This document shows, piece by piece, positions 14,169-22,135 of a DNA stretch of 64,000 bases. The position numbers and the translations under genes were made by a program. Numbering within the stretch: the stretch's first letter is position 1; every line of letters starts with the position of its first letter. Origin of the DNA: Collimonas pratensis (GTDB taxonomy: Bacteria; Pseudomonadota; Gammaproteobacteria; Burkholderiales; Burkholderiaceae_D); the NCBI RefSeq assembly GCF_001584185.1, contig NZ_CP013234.1:124001-188000 (forward strand). Direction: 5' to 3'. The notes below the pieces were generated by a model. It made no database searches and was not told the origin of the DNA. It worked only from the letters and a program-made list of their open reading frames with translations.

Positions 14169-15434
14169 TTAAGCCTCTGCAAAACCCATCAGTTTTTGGT
14201 AGCCGAGCCAAAAGCGGCGGATCAGGCCTTCGGTGATCAGCGTGTCTTCCTGGTCAGGATTGTCTTTCGCCATTTCCATGACGGAGCAATCGTCCGGATC
14301 GCGTGCCGTGCCGCGCTGCACCAGCTCGGTGGCCTCGGTGTCTTCCATCGAGATGTAGCCGGCCGGGCCCACCAGGTTGGCTTGCTTGATACGCAAGGCG
14401 CGCAGCTCCGGGGTGTCGTCGGCATAACCGAAGAAATGGAAGATCAGTTCGAAATTGCCCGGTCCTTTAGGCAGCAGCTGGCGTGCCACCAGCGTGTTGT
14501 GGATCTGCTGCACCACCAGTTGCGGAAAGATCGGCTGGATATGATTGGTGGTCATTTCCTCGTATTCCTTGATCTGGCCCAGCACCGAATCGTCTTCCAG
14601 CGTGAAGCCTTCGTCGAAAGAGCGGATCGCCTGCTGCTTGTAGGCGTCGGCAGTTTCCACTTCACTCTTGGTGGCGGTGATGATGCTGTGCAAGCCGTGC
14701 CGCTGGTCCGCCAGCGAGCGCGCCTTCATGCCGACCCGGAAAATATTGAAGGTGGTGTGGAACAGATGCAGCAGGCTGGCGTGATAGGGATCTTTCACGT
14801 TTTCCAGGTACAGTTTCCAGTTGGACTTTGAATACTGGCGGGTGCAGCCGAGGTAGACGATGGGTTTGTGGAAAATCCGGTCCAGCCAGGGCCGCATTTC
14901 GGCGCCGATGTAGTCCGCCAACGGCTCTACGGTGTCACTGAAGGTGGCGAACACCAGGCCGCGATAGCTGTCCACGCGCAGCTGGCGCAAGCCATGGCAT
15001 TTCGGATCGAAATCCTTGGGCATGCCGCTCATGCCTTTCTGGCCGCGCCGGAACGGCACTCCTAGCAGGTTGCCGCGGCTGTCGAAACTCCATTGATGGT
15101 AAGCGCAGCTATGCGAGCTGGCGTTGCCGCGCGGCGTGCGGCACACCATGGCGCCGCGGTGCGCGCACTTGTTGACCCAGGCCGCCAGGCTGCCGTCTTC
15201 GGTGCGGGTGACTACCACCGGCGTGTCGCCGACAAAAGTGCTCTTGAAGTCGCCGTTATTGGGAATCTCGGCTTCGAGCGCGAGGAAGCTCCAGACCGGC
15301 CCGCGGAAAATCCGTTCCTGTTCCAGCTCGTAGACTTCTTGCGAATGGAATACCTTGTAAGGAGTGCGTGAACCGTCCCTACGCGGAAAATGCACCAGCG
15401 GCAGGTAGCCGGATTGCGCAGTTGTCTCATTCAT
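14169..15434 (-). CDS. andAc: Aromatic ring-hydroxylating dioxygenase large (alpha) subunit, anthranilate 1,2-dioxygenase (AndAc)-like
   Basis: 421 residues with AAGGA eight bases before the ATG. The N-terminal Rieske centre is C-A-H-R (in NKCAHRGAMV) and C-A-Y-H (in SCAYHQWSF). The catalytic domain has NVKDPYHASLLHLFHTTF, whose Asp and His residues are the electron-transfer bridge and mononuclear iron ligands. The RVGMKARS and HSIITATKSEVE wording recalls AndAc of three-component anthranilate 1,2-dioxygenase, which yields catechol, CO2 and ammonia. Salicylate-type substrates remain possible. The gene is divergent from catB, with 278 bases between them carrying a CatM-type operator. Confidence 0.82.
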   Translation of the reverse strand: MNETTAQSGYLPLVHFPRRDGSRTPYKVFHSQEVYELEQERIFRGPVWSFLALEAEIPNNGDFKSTFVGDTPVVVTRTEDGSLAAWVNKCAHRGAMVCRTPRGNASSHSCAYHQWSFDSRGNLLGVPFRRGQKGMSGMPKDFDPKCHGLRQLRVDSYRGLVFATFSDTVEPLADYIGAEMRPWLDRIFHKPIVYLGCTRQYSKSNWKLYLENVKDPYHASLLHLFHTTFNIFRVGMKARSLADQRHGLHSIITATKSEVETADAYKQQAIRSFDEGFTLEDDSVLGQIKEYEEMTTNHIQPIFPQLVVQQIHNTLVARQLLPKGPGNFELIFHFFGYADDTPELRALRIKQANLVGPAGYISMEDTEATELVQRGTARDPDDCSVMEMAKDNPDQEDTLITEGLIRRFWLGYQKLMGFAEA

Positions 15435-15629
15435 CAGGATTTTCCTTCCGTATTTTCAAGGGGCGACGGCGATGGCGGCCTCACCGGCCTCTCCGTGCAT
15501 GAAGCCATGGTAGGCAAATGGCGGACCGGAAAATATCCGCTGCTTGCACGATTAACGCTGTGCGCTATCCGTTTCTTGCAAAGCTCGGCGACGGCTTGTC
15601 ATTGCGACACCGCCGTTTTGGCATGCGAT

Positions 15630-15644
15630 ATACCGCAAAGGTAT
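15630..15644. promoter_or_regulatory. CatM/BenM-type LysR operator, ATAC-N7-GTAT
   Basis: ATAC (15630-15633), seven bases, GTAT (15641-15644): the consensus bound by CatM/BenM-type LysR regulators that answer to cis,cis-muconate. Its centre is about 63 bases before the likely catB transcription start, the usual LysR recognition position. A second ATAC half-site lies at 15694-15697. Confidence 0.6.
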
Positions 15645-15664
15645 GGTGTCTGCCAAAAACAGTC

Positions 15665-15693
15665 TTGGACAGGCGCTGTGCCGGCTCCATAAG
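15665..15693 (+). promoter_or_regulatory. Probable sigma-70 promoter of the catB operon
   Basis: TTGGAC (15665-15670), 17 bases, CATAAG (15688-15693). Both boxes are imperfect, as expected for an activator-dependent promoter. Transcription would start near 15700, shortly before the catB ATG at 15713, and the ATAC-N7-GTAT site would fall near -63. Confidence 0.4.
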
Positions 15694-15712
15694 ATACGGC
15701 AAACAACTTGAG

Positions 15713-16870
15713 ATGCCGAAGATGGATGCCGTAATCGAAAAAATGGAAGTCCTGCTGCTTGACGTGCCGACCATCAGGCCGCACCGCCTGTCGGTCGCCA
15801 CCATGCATCACCAGACCCTGGTGCTGCTGCGGCTGTTCAGCAGCGACGGCATCGTCGGCTGGGGCGAGGCAACCACCATCGGCGGCCTGGCCTACGGCGG
15901 CGAGAGTCCGGAAAGCATCAAGATCAATATCGATACCTATATCGCTCCTTTGCTGCTCGGCCGCGACGCCAGCCAGATCGCCTTGCTGATGGCGCTGGTG
16001 GCGAAAAACGTGCAGGGCAACCGTTTCGCCAAATGTGCGCTTGAAACGGCGCTATGCGACGCTCAGGCACAACGGCTGGGCGTGCCGCTCAGTGCACTGT
16101 TCGGCGGCCGCGTCCGCGACTCGCTGCCGGTCGCCTGGACGCTCGCCAGTGGCGATACCGTAAGGGATATAGCGGAAGCGGAAAAGATGCTGGATCTGCG
16201 TCGCCACAATATTTTCAAGCTGAAGATCGGCTTGCGCCCGGTGCGTGAAGACGTCGCCCATGTGGCAGCCATCAAGCGCGCGCTCGGAGAGCGCGCCAGC
16301 GTCCGCGTCGACGTTAATCAAGCCTGGAGCGAAACCGATGCAGTGCTGGGCATGGCACTGTTGCACGATGCCGGCGTCGACCTGGTGGAACAGCCGATCG
16401 CGGCCAGGAATCATGAAGGGCTGCGGCAGCTGCGTGCAAAAAACAAACTCCCTTTGATGGCGGACGAAGCCTTGCACGGTCCGCTGGACGCGATGGCGCT
16501 GGCGCGGCTGCATGCGGTCGACGTCTTTGCGGTCAAGATCACCCAATCTGGCGGACTCACCGGCGCGCAGCAGGTAGCAGCGATCGCTACAGCGGCGCAT
16601 ATCGATCTGTACGGCGGCACCATGCTGGAAGGCGCCATTGGCACCATGGCCTCGGCCCAGCTGTTCGCCGGTTTCCAGGCGCTGGCGTGGGGCACCGAAC
16701 TGTTCGGCCCTTTGCTGCTGACCGAAGAAATTTTGCAGGCGCCGCTGGTCTACCAGGATTTCTGCCTGCAATTGCCGGCGGCGCCAGGCCTTGGCATTGC
16801 GCTGGATGAAGAGCGCCTGGATTTTTTGCGGCGCGACAAGAAAGCCGCCGCAGTATTCACCATGCAATGA
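15713..16870 (+). CDS. catB: Muconate cycloisomerase
   Basis: 385 residues from ATG 15713 (MPKMDAVIEKMEV); a long in-frame extension reaches the promoter region and is rejected, and ATG 15722 is an alternative. It is an enolase-superfamily enzyme: the FKLKIG motif carries the catalytic lysine pair, VDVNQAW and LVEQPI supply metal ligands, and MADEALHG and VKITQSGGLTG follow as in muconate cycloisomerases. It converts cis,cis-muconate to muconolactone in the catechol branch of the beta-ketoadipate pathway. catC, catA and an enol-lactonase follow in the same direction. Confidence 0.92.
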   Translation: MPKMDAVIEKMEVLLLDVPTIRPHRLSVATMHHQTLVLLRLFSSDGIVGWGEATTIGGLAYGGESPESIKINIDTYIAPLLLGRDASQIALLMALVAKNVQGNRFAKCALETALCDAQAQRLGVPLSALFGGRVRDSLPVAWTLASGDTVRDIAEAEKMLDLRRHNIFKLKIGLRPVREDVAHVAAIKRALGERASVRVDVNQAWSETDAVLGMALLHDAGVDLVEQPIAARNHEGLRQLRAKNKLPLMADEALHGPLDAMALARLHAVDVFAVKITQSGGLTGAQQVAAIATAAHIDLYGGTMLEGAIGTMASAQLFAGFQALAWGTELFGPLLLTEEILQAPLVYQDFCLQLPAAPGLGIALDEERLDFLRRDKKAAAVFTMQ

Positions 16871-16889
16871 ATTGATCACAGGAGAAGAT

Positions 16890-17180
16890 ATGCTATTCAA
16901 GGTCAGGATGACAGTTAAGCTACCGCCGGATATGCCCAAATCGACAGCGGACGAGTTGAAAAAAACAGAACGCGAGCTGGCGCAGGAACTGCAGCGTTCA
17001 GGCAAGTGGCGGCATTTGTGGCGGGTAGTCGGCCAGTATGCCAACATCAGCATCTTCGATGTCGACAGTTCGACCGAGCTGCATGACTTGCTGACCTCCT
17101 TGCCGCTGTTTCCCTACATGCAGATAGAAGTGGAAGCGCTGTGCTGGCATCCATCGGCGATCCACGCAGACGACCGCTGA
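16890..17180 (+). CDS. catC: Muconolactone delta-isomerase
   Basis: 96 residues, the usual length of CatC. The sequence MLFKVRMTVKLPPDMP, then WRHLWRVVGQYANISIFDV and LHDLLTSLPLFPYM is typical. It moves the double bond of muconolactone to give 3-oxoadipate enol-lactone and forms a decamer in known cases. AGGAGAAGAT precedes the ATG. It lies 19 bases after catB and 30 bases before catA, so the three are almost surely one transcript. Confidence 0.95.
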   Translation: MLFKVRMTVKLPPDMPKSTADELKKTERELAQELQRSGKWRHLWRVVGQYANISIFDVDSSTELHDLLTSLPLFPYMQIEVEALCWHPSAIHADDR

Positions 17181-17210
17181 ACGATTAACCCAAGCCATCG
17201 AGGAGACCCC

Positions 17211-18122
17211 ATGGACAAGAAAACCATCGACGCCGTACTGAAAAAAATCAAAGGCGCCGAAAGCGCCGCCGGCAACCCGCGCACCAAGGCGATCGTGAAC
17301 CGCATCGTGCAGGATCTGTTCTATACGATCGAGGAATTGAACGTGCAGCCGGAAGAATTCTGGGCTGCCGTCAATTACCTGACCGAAGCCGGCCAGTCCA
17401 ACGAGTACGGCCTGATTGCCGCCGGCCTCGGCTTTGAGCATTTTCTCGACCTGCGCATGGATGAAGCGGAAGCCCGCGCCGGCGTCGTCGGCGGAACGCC
17501 GCGCACCATCGAAGGCCCCTTGTATGTGGCAGGTGCGCCGGAGACGCTGGGCGAAGCCAGGCTCGATCACGATGGCGAACCGGGTGAAGTGTTGTTCATG
17601 CAAGGTCAGGTATTGGCAGACAATGGCAAGCCGCTGGCTGGCGCGCTGGTGGAGGTGTGGCATGCAAATCACCTGGGCCAGTATTCCTATTTCGACAAGA
17701 GCCAGAGAGATTTCAATCTGCGTCGCAGCATACGCACCGATGCCCAGGGGCGCTACCGCTTCCGCAGCGTCATGCCGATCGGTTATAGCGTGCCGCCCGG
17801 CGGCGCTACGGAGAAAATACTGAAGCAGCTGGGACGCCACGGAACGCGGCCGGCGCATATCCATTTCTTTGTTTCCGCACCTGGCCACCGCAAGCTGACC
17901 ACGCAAATCAATATCGACGGCGATCCCTACCTGTGGGATGACTTCGCCTTCGCTACCCGCGAGGGCCTGGTGCCGAAGCTGGTCCGCATCACCGATCCGG
18001 CAGCACTGGATGCGCATCAGGTGCAGGCGCCGTTTGCTTCGATCGATTTCAATTTCACCCTGCATGCGGAGCAGCAGGCATTGCCGCATGCTGACATTGC
18101 CCGGCCGCGCGCCAGTGCGTGA
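17211..18122 (+). CDS. catA: Catechol 1,2-dioxygenase
   Basis: 303 residues, with GAGGAG before the ATG. It is an intradiol dioxygenase with an N-terminal helical dimer domain (about 1-100). The Fe(III) ligands are visible as Y158 (in GQYSYFD), Y192 (in PIGYSVPP), H216 and H218 (in RPAHIHFF). It cleaves catechol to cis,cis-muconate. The wording EVWHANHLGQYSYFDKSQ is that of a true catechol rather than a protocatechuate enzyme. It provides the entry step linking the divergent anthranilate-type dioxygenase to catB and catC. Confidence 0.95.
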   Translation: MDKKTIDAVLKKIKGAESAAGNPRTKAIVNRIVQDLFYTIEELNVQPEEFWAAVNYLTEAGQSNEYGLIAAGLGFEHFLDLRMDEAEARAGVVGGTPRTIEGPLYVAGAPETLGEARLDHDGEPGEVLFMQGQVLADNGKPLAGALVEVWHANHLGQYSYFDKSQRDFNLRRSIRTDAQGRYRFRSVMPIGYSVPPGGATEKILKQLGRHGTRPAHIHFFVSAPGHRKLTTQINIDGDPYLWDDFAFATREGLVPKLVRITDPAALDAHQVQAPFASIDFNFTLHAEQQALPHADIARPRASA

Positions 18123-18146
18123 CAGCGCCGGCCCGGGAATGAGCTT

Positions 18147-18178
18147 GGCGGCCGCTGAGAGCGGCCGCCATCTTTTTT
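18147..18178 (+). terminator. Strong intrinsic terminator between catA and the enol-lactonase gene
   Basis: A perfect 10-bp G+C stem (18147-18156 and 18160-18169, loop GAG) followed by a run of six T within 18172-18178. It starts 25 bases after the catA stop. It would end or attenuate the catBCA transcript before the enol-lactonase gene at 18201. Confidence 0.85.
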
Positions 18179-18200
18179 CAATATTTAAAGAAGACGATTT

Positions 18201-18977
18201 ATGCCGATACTGACGCTGGCCGGAGAAGATTTTTTTTATTCGCTGGATGGACCGCCGGCCGCGCCAATCCTGGTGCTGTCGAATTCACTAGGAACCACAA
18301 TGGCGATGTGGGATAACCAGATGGAAATTCTGCGGCAGCGCTACCGCATCTTGCGTTACGACACCAGAGGCCATGGCCGTTCGCTGGCCTCGCCGGCGCC
18401 GTACACGCTGCAAATGCTGGGACAGGACGTGCTGCATCTGCTCGATGCACTGAAAATAGACAAATTTCATTTTTGCGGCATATCGATGGGTGGCCTGACC
18501 GGCTTGTGGCTGGCGATCCATGCCGGCGCCCGCTTGCAAAAACTGGTGATCGCAGATAGCGCCGCCCGCATCGGCACGGCCGACGGCTGGCGCGCCCGCG
18601 CACAGCTGGTGCGGGACAGCGGCATGGCAGCGGTGGCTGACGGCGCCGCCGGCCGCTGGTTTACGCCCGCTTTCATCGCGCATGCGCCGGGCCTGGTGCA
18701 GCAATACGTTGCGAGTTTGCGCACCTGCAGTCCCGCGGGTTACGCCGCTTGCTGCCTGGCGCTGGCCGATGCCGACCTGCGCAGCGAGATTGCAGCAATC
18801 AAGACCCAGACCTTGCTGATCGCCGGCGTGCACGATCCGGTGACGACGACTACCGATGCCCGCTTCATGCAAGACGCCATCGGCGGCGCGCAATATGCGG
18901 AGCTGAATGCTTCGCATCTGTCGAATATCGAAGCGAGCGCGGACTTCAATAAACTGTTGCTGCAGTTCCTGGCCTGA
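18201..18977 (+). CDS. pcaD: 3-Oxoadipate enol-lactonase (alpha/beta hydrolase)
   Basis: 258 residues. It is an alpha/beta hydrolase with the oxyanion region LSNSLGTTMAMWD, the nucleophile elbow GISMGG (S95), an acid in AGVHDPVT and a late His in NASHLSNIE. LSNSLGT..MWD and YDTRGHGRS are marks of PcaD/CatD enol-lactonases. It hydrolyses 3-oxoadipate enol-lactone to 3-oxoadipate. The strong terminator between it and catA suggests partial readthrough or a separate promoter. It converges on the LysR gene with 9 bases between them. Confidence 0.9.
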   Translation: MPILTLAGEDFFYSLDGPPAAPILVLSNSLGTTMAMWDNQMEILRQRYRILRYDTRGHGRSLASPAPYTLQMLGQDVLHLLDALKIDKFHFCGISMGGLTGLWLAIHAGARLQKLVIADSAARIGTADGWRARAQLVRDSGMAAVADGAAGRWFTPAFIAHAPGLVQQYVASLRTCSPAGYAACCLALADADLRSEIAAIKTQTLLIAGVHDPVTTTTDARFMQDAIGGAQYAELNASHLSNIEASADFNKLLLQFLA

Positions 18978-18986
18978 GCATCTCGT

Positions 18987-19895
18987 TCAGTCTGCCGGGG
19001 CGGCTGCCAGCGGCGGTACCACGCGTGCCACCAGCGCCCGAAAATTCCGCAGGCCCGGCGAATGATCGTTGGCGCGGAAGTTCATGATCACCGGTGAAAA
19101 CACGCCCTTGTTCGAGAGCGGTCGATAAGCCACGTCGGTGCGGTGCAGGCCTTGGACCGATTGCGGCACCAGCGCCACGCCAACGCCGGCCGCCACCAGT
19201 CCGATGGCGGTCTGCATTTCATTGGCTTCCTTGACGATGAGTGGCTGCAAGCCTTTCTCGGCAAATATTTTCAGCACCTGGTCGGCATAACTGGGTCGCG
19301 GTTTGGCCGGATACAGGATGAAATCTTCAGCAGCCAACTGGGCCAGCGTGACTTTCGATTTTTTCAGCAAAGCATGGCCGACCGGGAACACCGCCACCAG
19401 CGGTTCTTCGATGATGGTCTGGCAGACTATGTCGGGATCGTCGATATGCAAGCGGCCGAAGCCGACATCGATGCGTCCCGATTTCAGCGCCTCGGCCTGT
19501 TCCATGGTGATCAGCTCCGAGAAACCGACTTCGACCCCAGCATTGTCCTGGCGAAAGCGCTTGATCAGCTCCGGCAGCACGCCATACAGGGTGGACGGCA
19601 CGAAGCCGATGCTGAACCAGTCTTGCTGGCCGCCGGCGATGCGTCGGGTGGCTTCCTGGATTTCGTCTATGCGCGAGAGCACTTGCACGGTCTGTTCGTA
19701 AAAGAACTTGCCCGCCTTGGTCAGTGCGATCGGCCGCGAATCGCGACTGATCAGTTCGACCCCGAGCATTTCCTCCAGCTGGCGGATTTGCCGGCTCAGC
19801 GGCGGTTGCGCAATATGCAACAACTCAGCGGCACGGCTGAAGTTCAGCTCGCTGGCGACCGCGTTGAAATATTTAAGATGACGAAGTTCCACCAT
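18987..19895 (-). CDS. LysR-family regulator, CatR/CatM/BenM-like
   Basis: 302 residues if started at ATG 19895; GGGAGG almost touches this ATG, so the GTG one codon later (MELRHLKYF) may be the real start. The N-terminal winged helix reads LRHLKYFNAVASELNFSRAAELLHIAQPPLSRQIRQLEEMLGVEL. The effector domain includes SIGFVPSTLYGVLPELI and DVGFGRL, typical of the CatM/BenM group that binds muconate. The nearby ATAC-N7-GTAT site before catB is the best target. Up to residue 1 the frame is open a further 57 codons, but these run into a repeat element and are rejected. Confidence 0.88.
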   Translation of the reverse strand: MVELRHLKYFNAVASELNFSRAAELLHIAQPPLSRQIRQLEEMLGVELISRDSRPIALTKAGKFFYEQTVQVLSRIDEIQEATRRIAGGQQDWFSIGFVPSTLYGVLPELIKRFRQDNAGVEVGFSELITMEQAEALKSGRIDVGFGRLHIDDPDIVCQTIIEEPLVAVFPVGHALLKKSKVTLAQLAAEDFILYPAKPRPSYADQVLKIFAEKGLQPLIVKEANEMQTAIGLVAAGVGVALVPQSVQGLHRTDVAYRPLSNKGVFSPVIMNFRANDHSPGLRNFRALVARVVPPLAAAPAD

Positions 19896-19960
19896 ACCTC
19901 CCGTGCATACTTCGATGCAGAAACGATATTGTACGTTTTCCATGACAAGGCTTACTATGC

Positions 19961-20120
19961 TTAAGGCCCCCGTTAGAAAATAAGTTGAACACTTGTGCTG
20001 GCCGTAGCTGGCGCGCTGCTGCGTTGCCCGCCGCTTGCAGTGCTCGCACTCTCGTGCGCCTTGCATTGCATCCAGCTACGGCCGCCCAAATGCCCAACTT
20101 ATTTCCTAACGGGCCCTTAA
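19961..20120. repeat. 160-bp imperfect palindromic repeat element
   Basis: Outer arms of about 50 bases each pair at roughly 85 percent: the left arm begins TTAAGGCCCCCGTTAG and the right arm ends CTAACGGGCCCTTAA. Both arms include GGCCGTAGCTGG or its complement (20000-20011 and 20072-20083). The centre has a further hairpin around GTGCTCGCACTCTCGTGCG. It has no coding capacity and lies between the LysR and AraC genes. It looks like an interspersed, hairpin-forming non-autonomous repeat. Confidence 0.7.
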
Positions 20121-20152
20121 TGCCAATGTAGGCATATCGATGCGAGGTTGCT

Positions 20153-21133
20153 ATGCATAGCCAGTCAGCAAGCCTGGCGCCCTTATACCGGCGCCGCGTA
20201 TTTCAGTCCAGCGAGAAGGTCGATTGCCATGCCCAGGTAGCGCGTGAGCTGTCCGCGCATGACCTGTACTGGAAAGGGGATGCTGTCGATACTGTCCTGT
20301 TCAAGGCCACCATCCGGCAGTTGCAGGTGTTCATGCTGAAATACGGCGCCGAGGTAGTGGTCAGGCCGAAGCTGTTTGAAGGTTTCGTGCTGGTCCACAT
20401 GACCTTGAGCGGCGTTGCGGAAATCGAGGCTGACGGACAAAAAGTACGGATTCCCCAGGGGCGTACCGCGATCATCGCACCGAAGCGGAATGTGCGGCTG
20501 TGGTGGCAGGCCGGTTCGGAACAATTGATCTTGAAAGTGCCGCACGCTCTATTTGGGGAGATCGGCGCGTGCCACGGCAGCAATATCGCCATGCCGTCGC
20601 TGCTGTTGCTGCAGCCGCAACTGGCGACGCACTGGGAATACTTGATGCAATCCTTGCTCGGGGTGCTCGAGCTGTCCGAAACCGGCGGCAATCACGCCTT
20701 ATGGATCGATCATTTCGAACGCGGCGCCGCCCAGTTTCTCTGGTCGCAGCTGCCGGCGACGCTTGCGGGCGCGGAACCGGAAACCGCGGCGACAGCATGC
20801 AGCTCCTCTAAATTCAACCGCCTGGAGGCGTTGGAAAAATATATCCACGAACGCTTGTGCGCGCCGCTGACGCTGGCCGACCTGGCGCGCGCTGCCGGAG
20901 TCAGCGTGCGTGGGCTGAATGCTTTATGTCACCAGCATCACGGCGTCGCGCCCATGGACCTGCTGCGCAACACCCGCCTGGATGCGGCGCGCCAGCGCCT
21001 GCTGGTGCAAGCGCATGCGAACATCACCGACACCGCCTTTGAATTCGGCTTCGCCCATTTGGGCCGTTTCTCGGCGTATTACCGGCAGCGTTTCGGCGAG
21101 CTGCCCAGGCAAACCAAGGCTGCCCGTCACTGA
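20153..21133 (+). CDS. AraC/XylS-family regulator (AndR-like by context)
   Basis: 326 residues. An N-terminal cupin-like effector domain (about 40-200, with VFMLKYGAEVVV and GRTAIIAPKRNVRLWW) is joined to a C-terminal pair of helix-turn-helix units: LEALEKYIHERLCAPLTLADLARAAGVSVRGLNALC and ITDTAFEFGFAHLGRFSAYYRQRFGELP. The N-terminal part is of the AraC-binding-domain-like type seen in XylS, AntR and AndR. AndR activates anthranilate dioxygenase genes in Burkholderia, so a matching role here is plausible but inferred. It is not adjacent to the dioxygenase genes, lying about 4.7 kb away. Confidence 0.82.
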   Translation: MHSQSASLAPLYRRRVFQSSEKVDCHAQVARELSAHDLYWKGDAVDTVLFKATIRQLQVFMLKYGAEVVVRPKLFEGFVLVHMTLSGVAEIEADGQKVRIPQGRTAIIAPKRNVRLWWQAGSEQLILKVPHALFGEIGACHGSNIAMPSLLLLQPQLATHWEYLMQSLLGVLELSETGGNHALWIDHFERGAAQFLWSQLPATLAGAEPETAATACSSSKFNRLEALEKYIHERLCAPLTLADLARAAGVSVRGLNALCHQHHGVAPMDLLRNTRLDAARQRLLVQAHANITDTAFEFGFAHLGRFSAYYRQRFGELPRQTKAARH

Positions 21134-21185
21134 GTTGAATTCAACTGAAGCACACAGCTAAATTACTCAGCTGAGTCCGGCAACG

Positions 21186-21980
21186 CTATTTTTGCGCCCG
21201 CACCAGCAGATTGATCCGTGCCGCAGCCGCCAGCAGCATCGGCAGACAATGTTCCAGCAAGTGCGCCGGGGTTGGATTGTTAACCTGGCCGCTGATGTTG
21301 ATTGCCGCTACCACGCGGCCGTTGCGGTCGAAAATCGGCGCCGCCAGCGATACCAGCCCTGGCTCCAGTTCCTCGTTGACCAGGCACCAGCCCTGCAGCC
21401 GCACCTGCTGGATGATCTGCTGCAGGCGCTGCGGATCGGTCACCGTATTGGCTGTATGCGCAGGCAGTGTTGCCGTCGCCAGCCGTTGCCCGACAACCTC
21501 GTCCGGCAGCCCGGCCAGAAGCACCCGTCCCAGCGAGGTCGCGTAGGCCGGCAGGCGGCTGCCGACGCCGAGATTGATCGACATGATCTTGTGCGCCGGC
21601 ACCCGCAGCACATACACGATCTCGTCGCCGTCCAGCACTGCGGCGGAACAGGATTGCCGCAGGCTTTGCACCAGCTCTTCCATTACCGGCTGGGCCTGGC
21701 TCCAGATCGGCAGCGACGACAGGTAGGCGAAGCCGAGCTCCAGCACCTTGGGCGTGAGACGGAACAGGCGTCCGTCCATGTCGACATAGCCCAGGTGCAG
21801 CAAGGTCAGCAGGATGCGGCGCGCGCCGGCGCGGGTCAGCTCGGCCGCGGCAGCGACTTCGGTCAGCGTCTGTGCCGGTGCGTGGGCGCCGAAGCTGCGC
21901 AGCACCGCAAGTCCGCGCGCGAACGACTGCACATAGCTGTCGCCGGGCTTGGGATCGAAACCATCTGGAGCATTTGACAT
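21186..21980 (-). CDS. pcaR: IclR-family regulator of the beta-ketoadipate pathway (PcaR/PcaU type)
   Basis: 264 residues from ATG 21980; an in-frame ATG at 22031 adds an unlikely hydrophobic lead. The N-terminal winged helix is SFARGLAVLRSFGAHAPAQTLTEVAAAAELTRAGARRILLTL. The effector domain has LRQSCSAAVLDGDEIVYVLRVPAHKIMSINLGVGSRLPAYATSLGRVLLA, typical of the PcaR/PcaU/PobR group, which bind 3-oxoadipate, protocatechuate or 4-hydroxybenzoate. It is divergent from pcaI, whose upstream region has an inverted repeat. It is likely to activate pcaIJF. Confidence 0.88.
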   Translation of the reverse strand: MSNAPDGFDPKPGDSYVQSFARGLAVLRSFGAHAPAQTLTEVAAAAELTRAGARRILLTLLHLGYVDMDGRLFRLTPKVLELGFAYLSSLPIWSQAQPVMEELVQSLRQSCSAAVLDGDEIVYVLRVPAHKIMSINLGVGSRLPAYATSLGRVLLAGLPDEVVGQRLATATLPAHTANTVTDPQRLQQIIQQVRLQGWCLVNEELEPGLVSLAAPIFDRNGRVVAAINISGQVNNPTPAHLLEHCLPMLLAAAARINLLVRAQK

Positions 21981-22061
21981 GGGGATACTTTCATTCAATG
22001 CAGGCGCAAGGAAAAACACAGCGATTGACATTGGCCTGTTAGCTGATTATTCTTTTCAAAT

Positions 22062-22099
22062 AAGTTCTTTATGCGAATATTTGTTCATTATAAGAACTT
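22062..22099. promoter_or_regulatory. Inverted repeat in the pcaR-pcaI intergenic region
   Basis: AAGTTCTT (22062-22069) and AAGAACTT (22092-22099) are perfect inverse arms around an AT-rich 22-base spacer that includes ATGCGAAT and TGTTCAT. It lies 37 bases upstream of pcaI and about 80 bases from the regulator start. It is a candidate IclR-type operator. Confidence 0.45.
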
Positions 22100-22135
22100 T
22101 ATTGTGATTTTCAATTGAAATGTTCGTAAAGAGCC

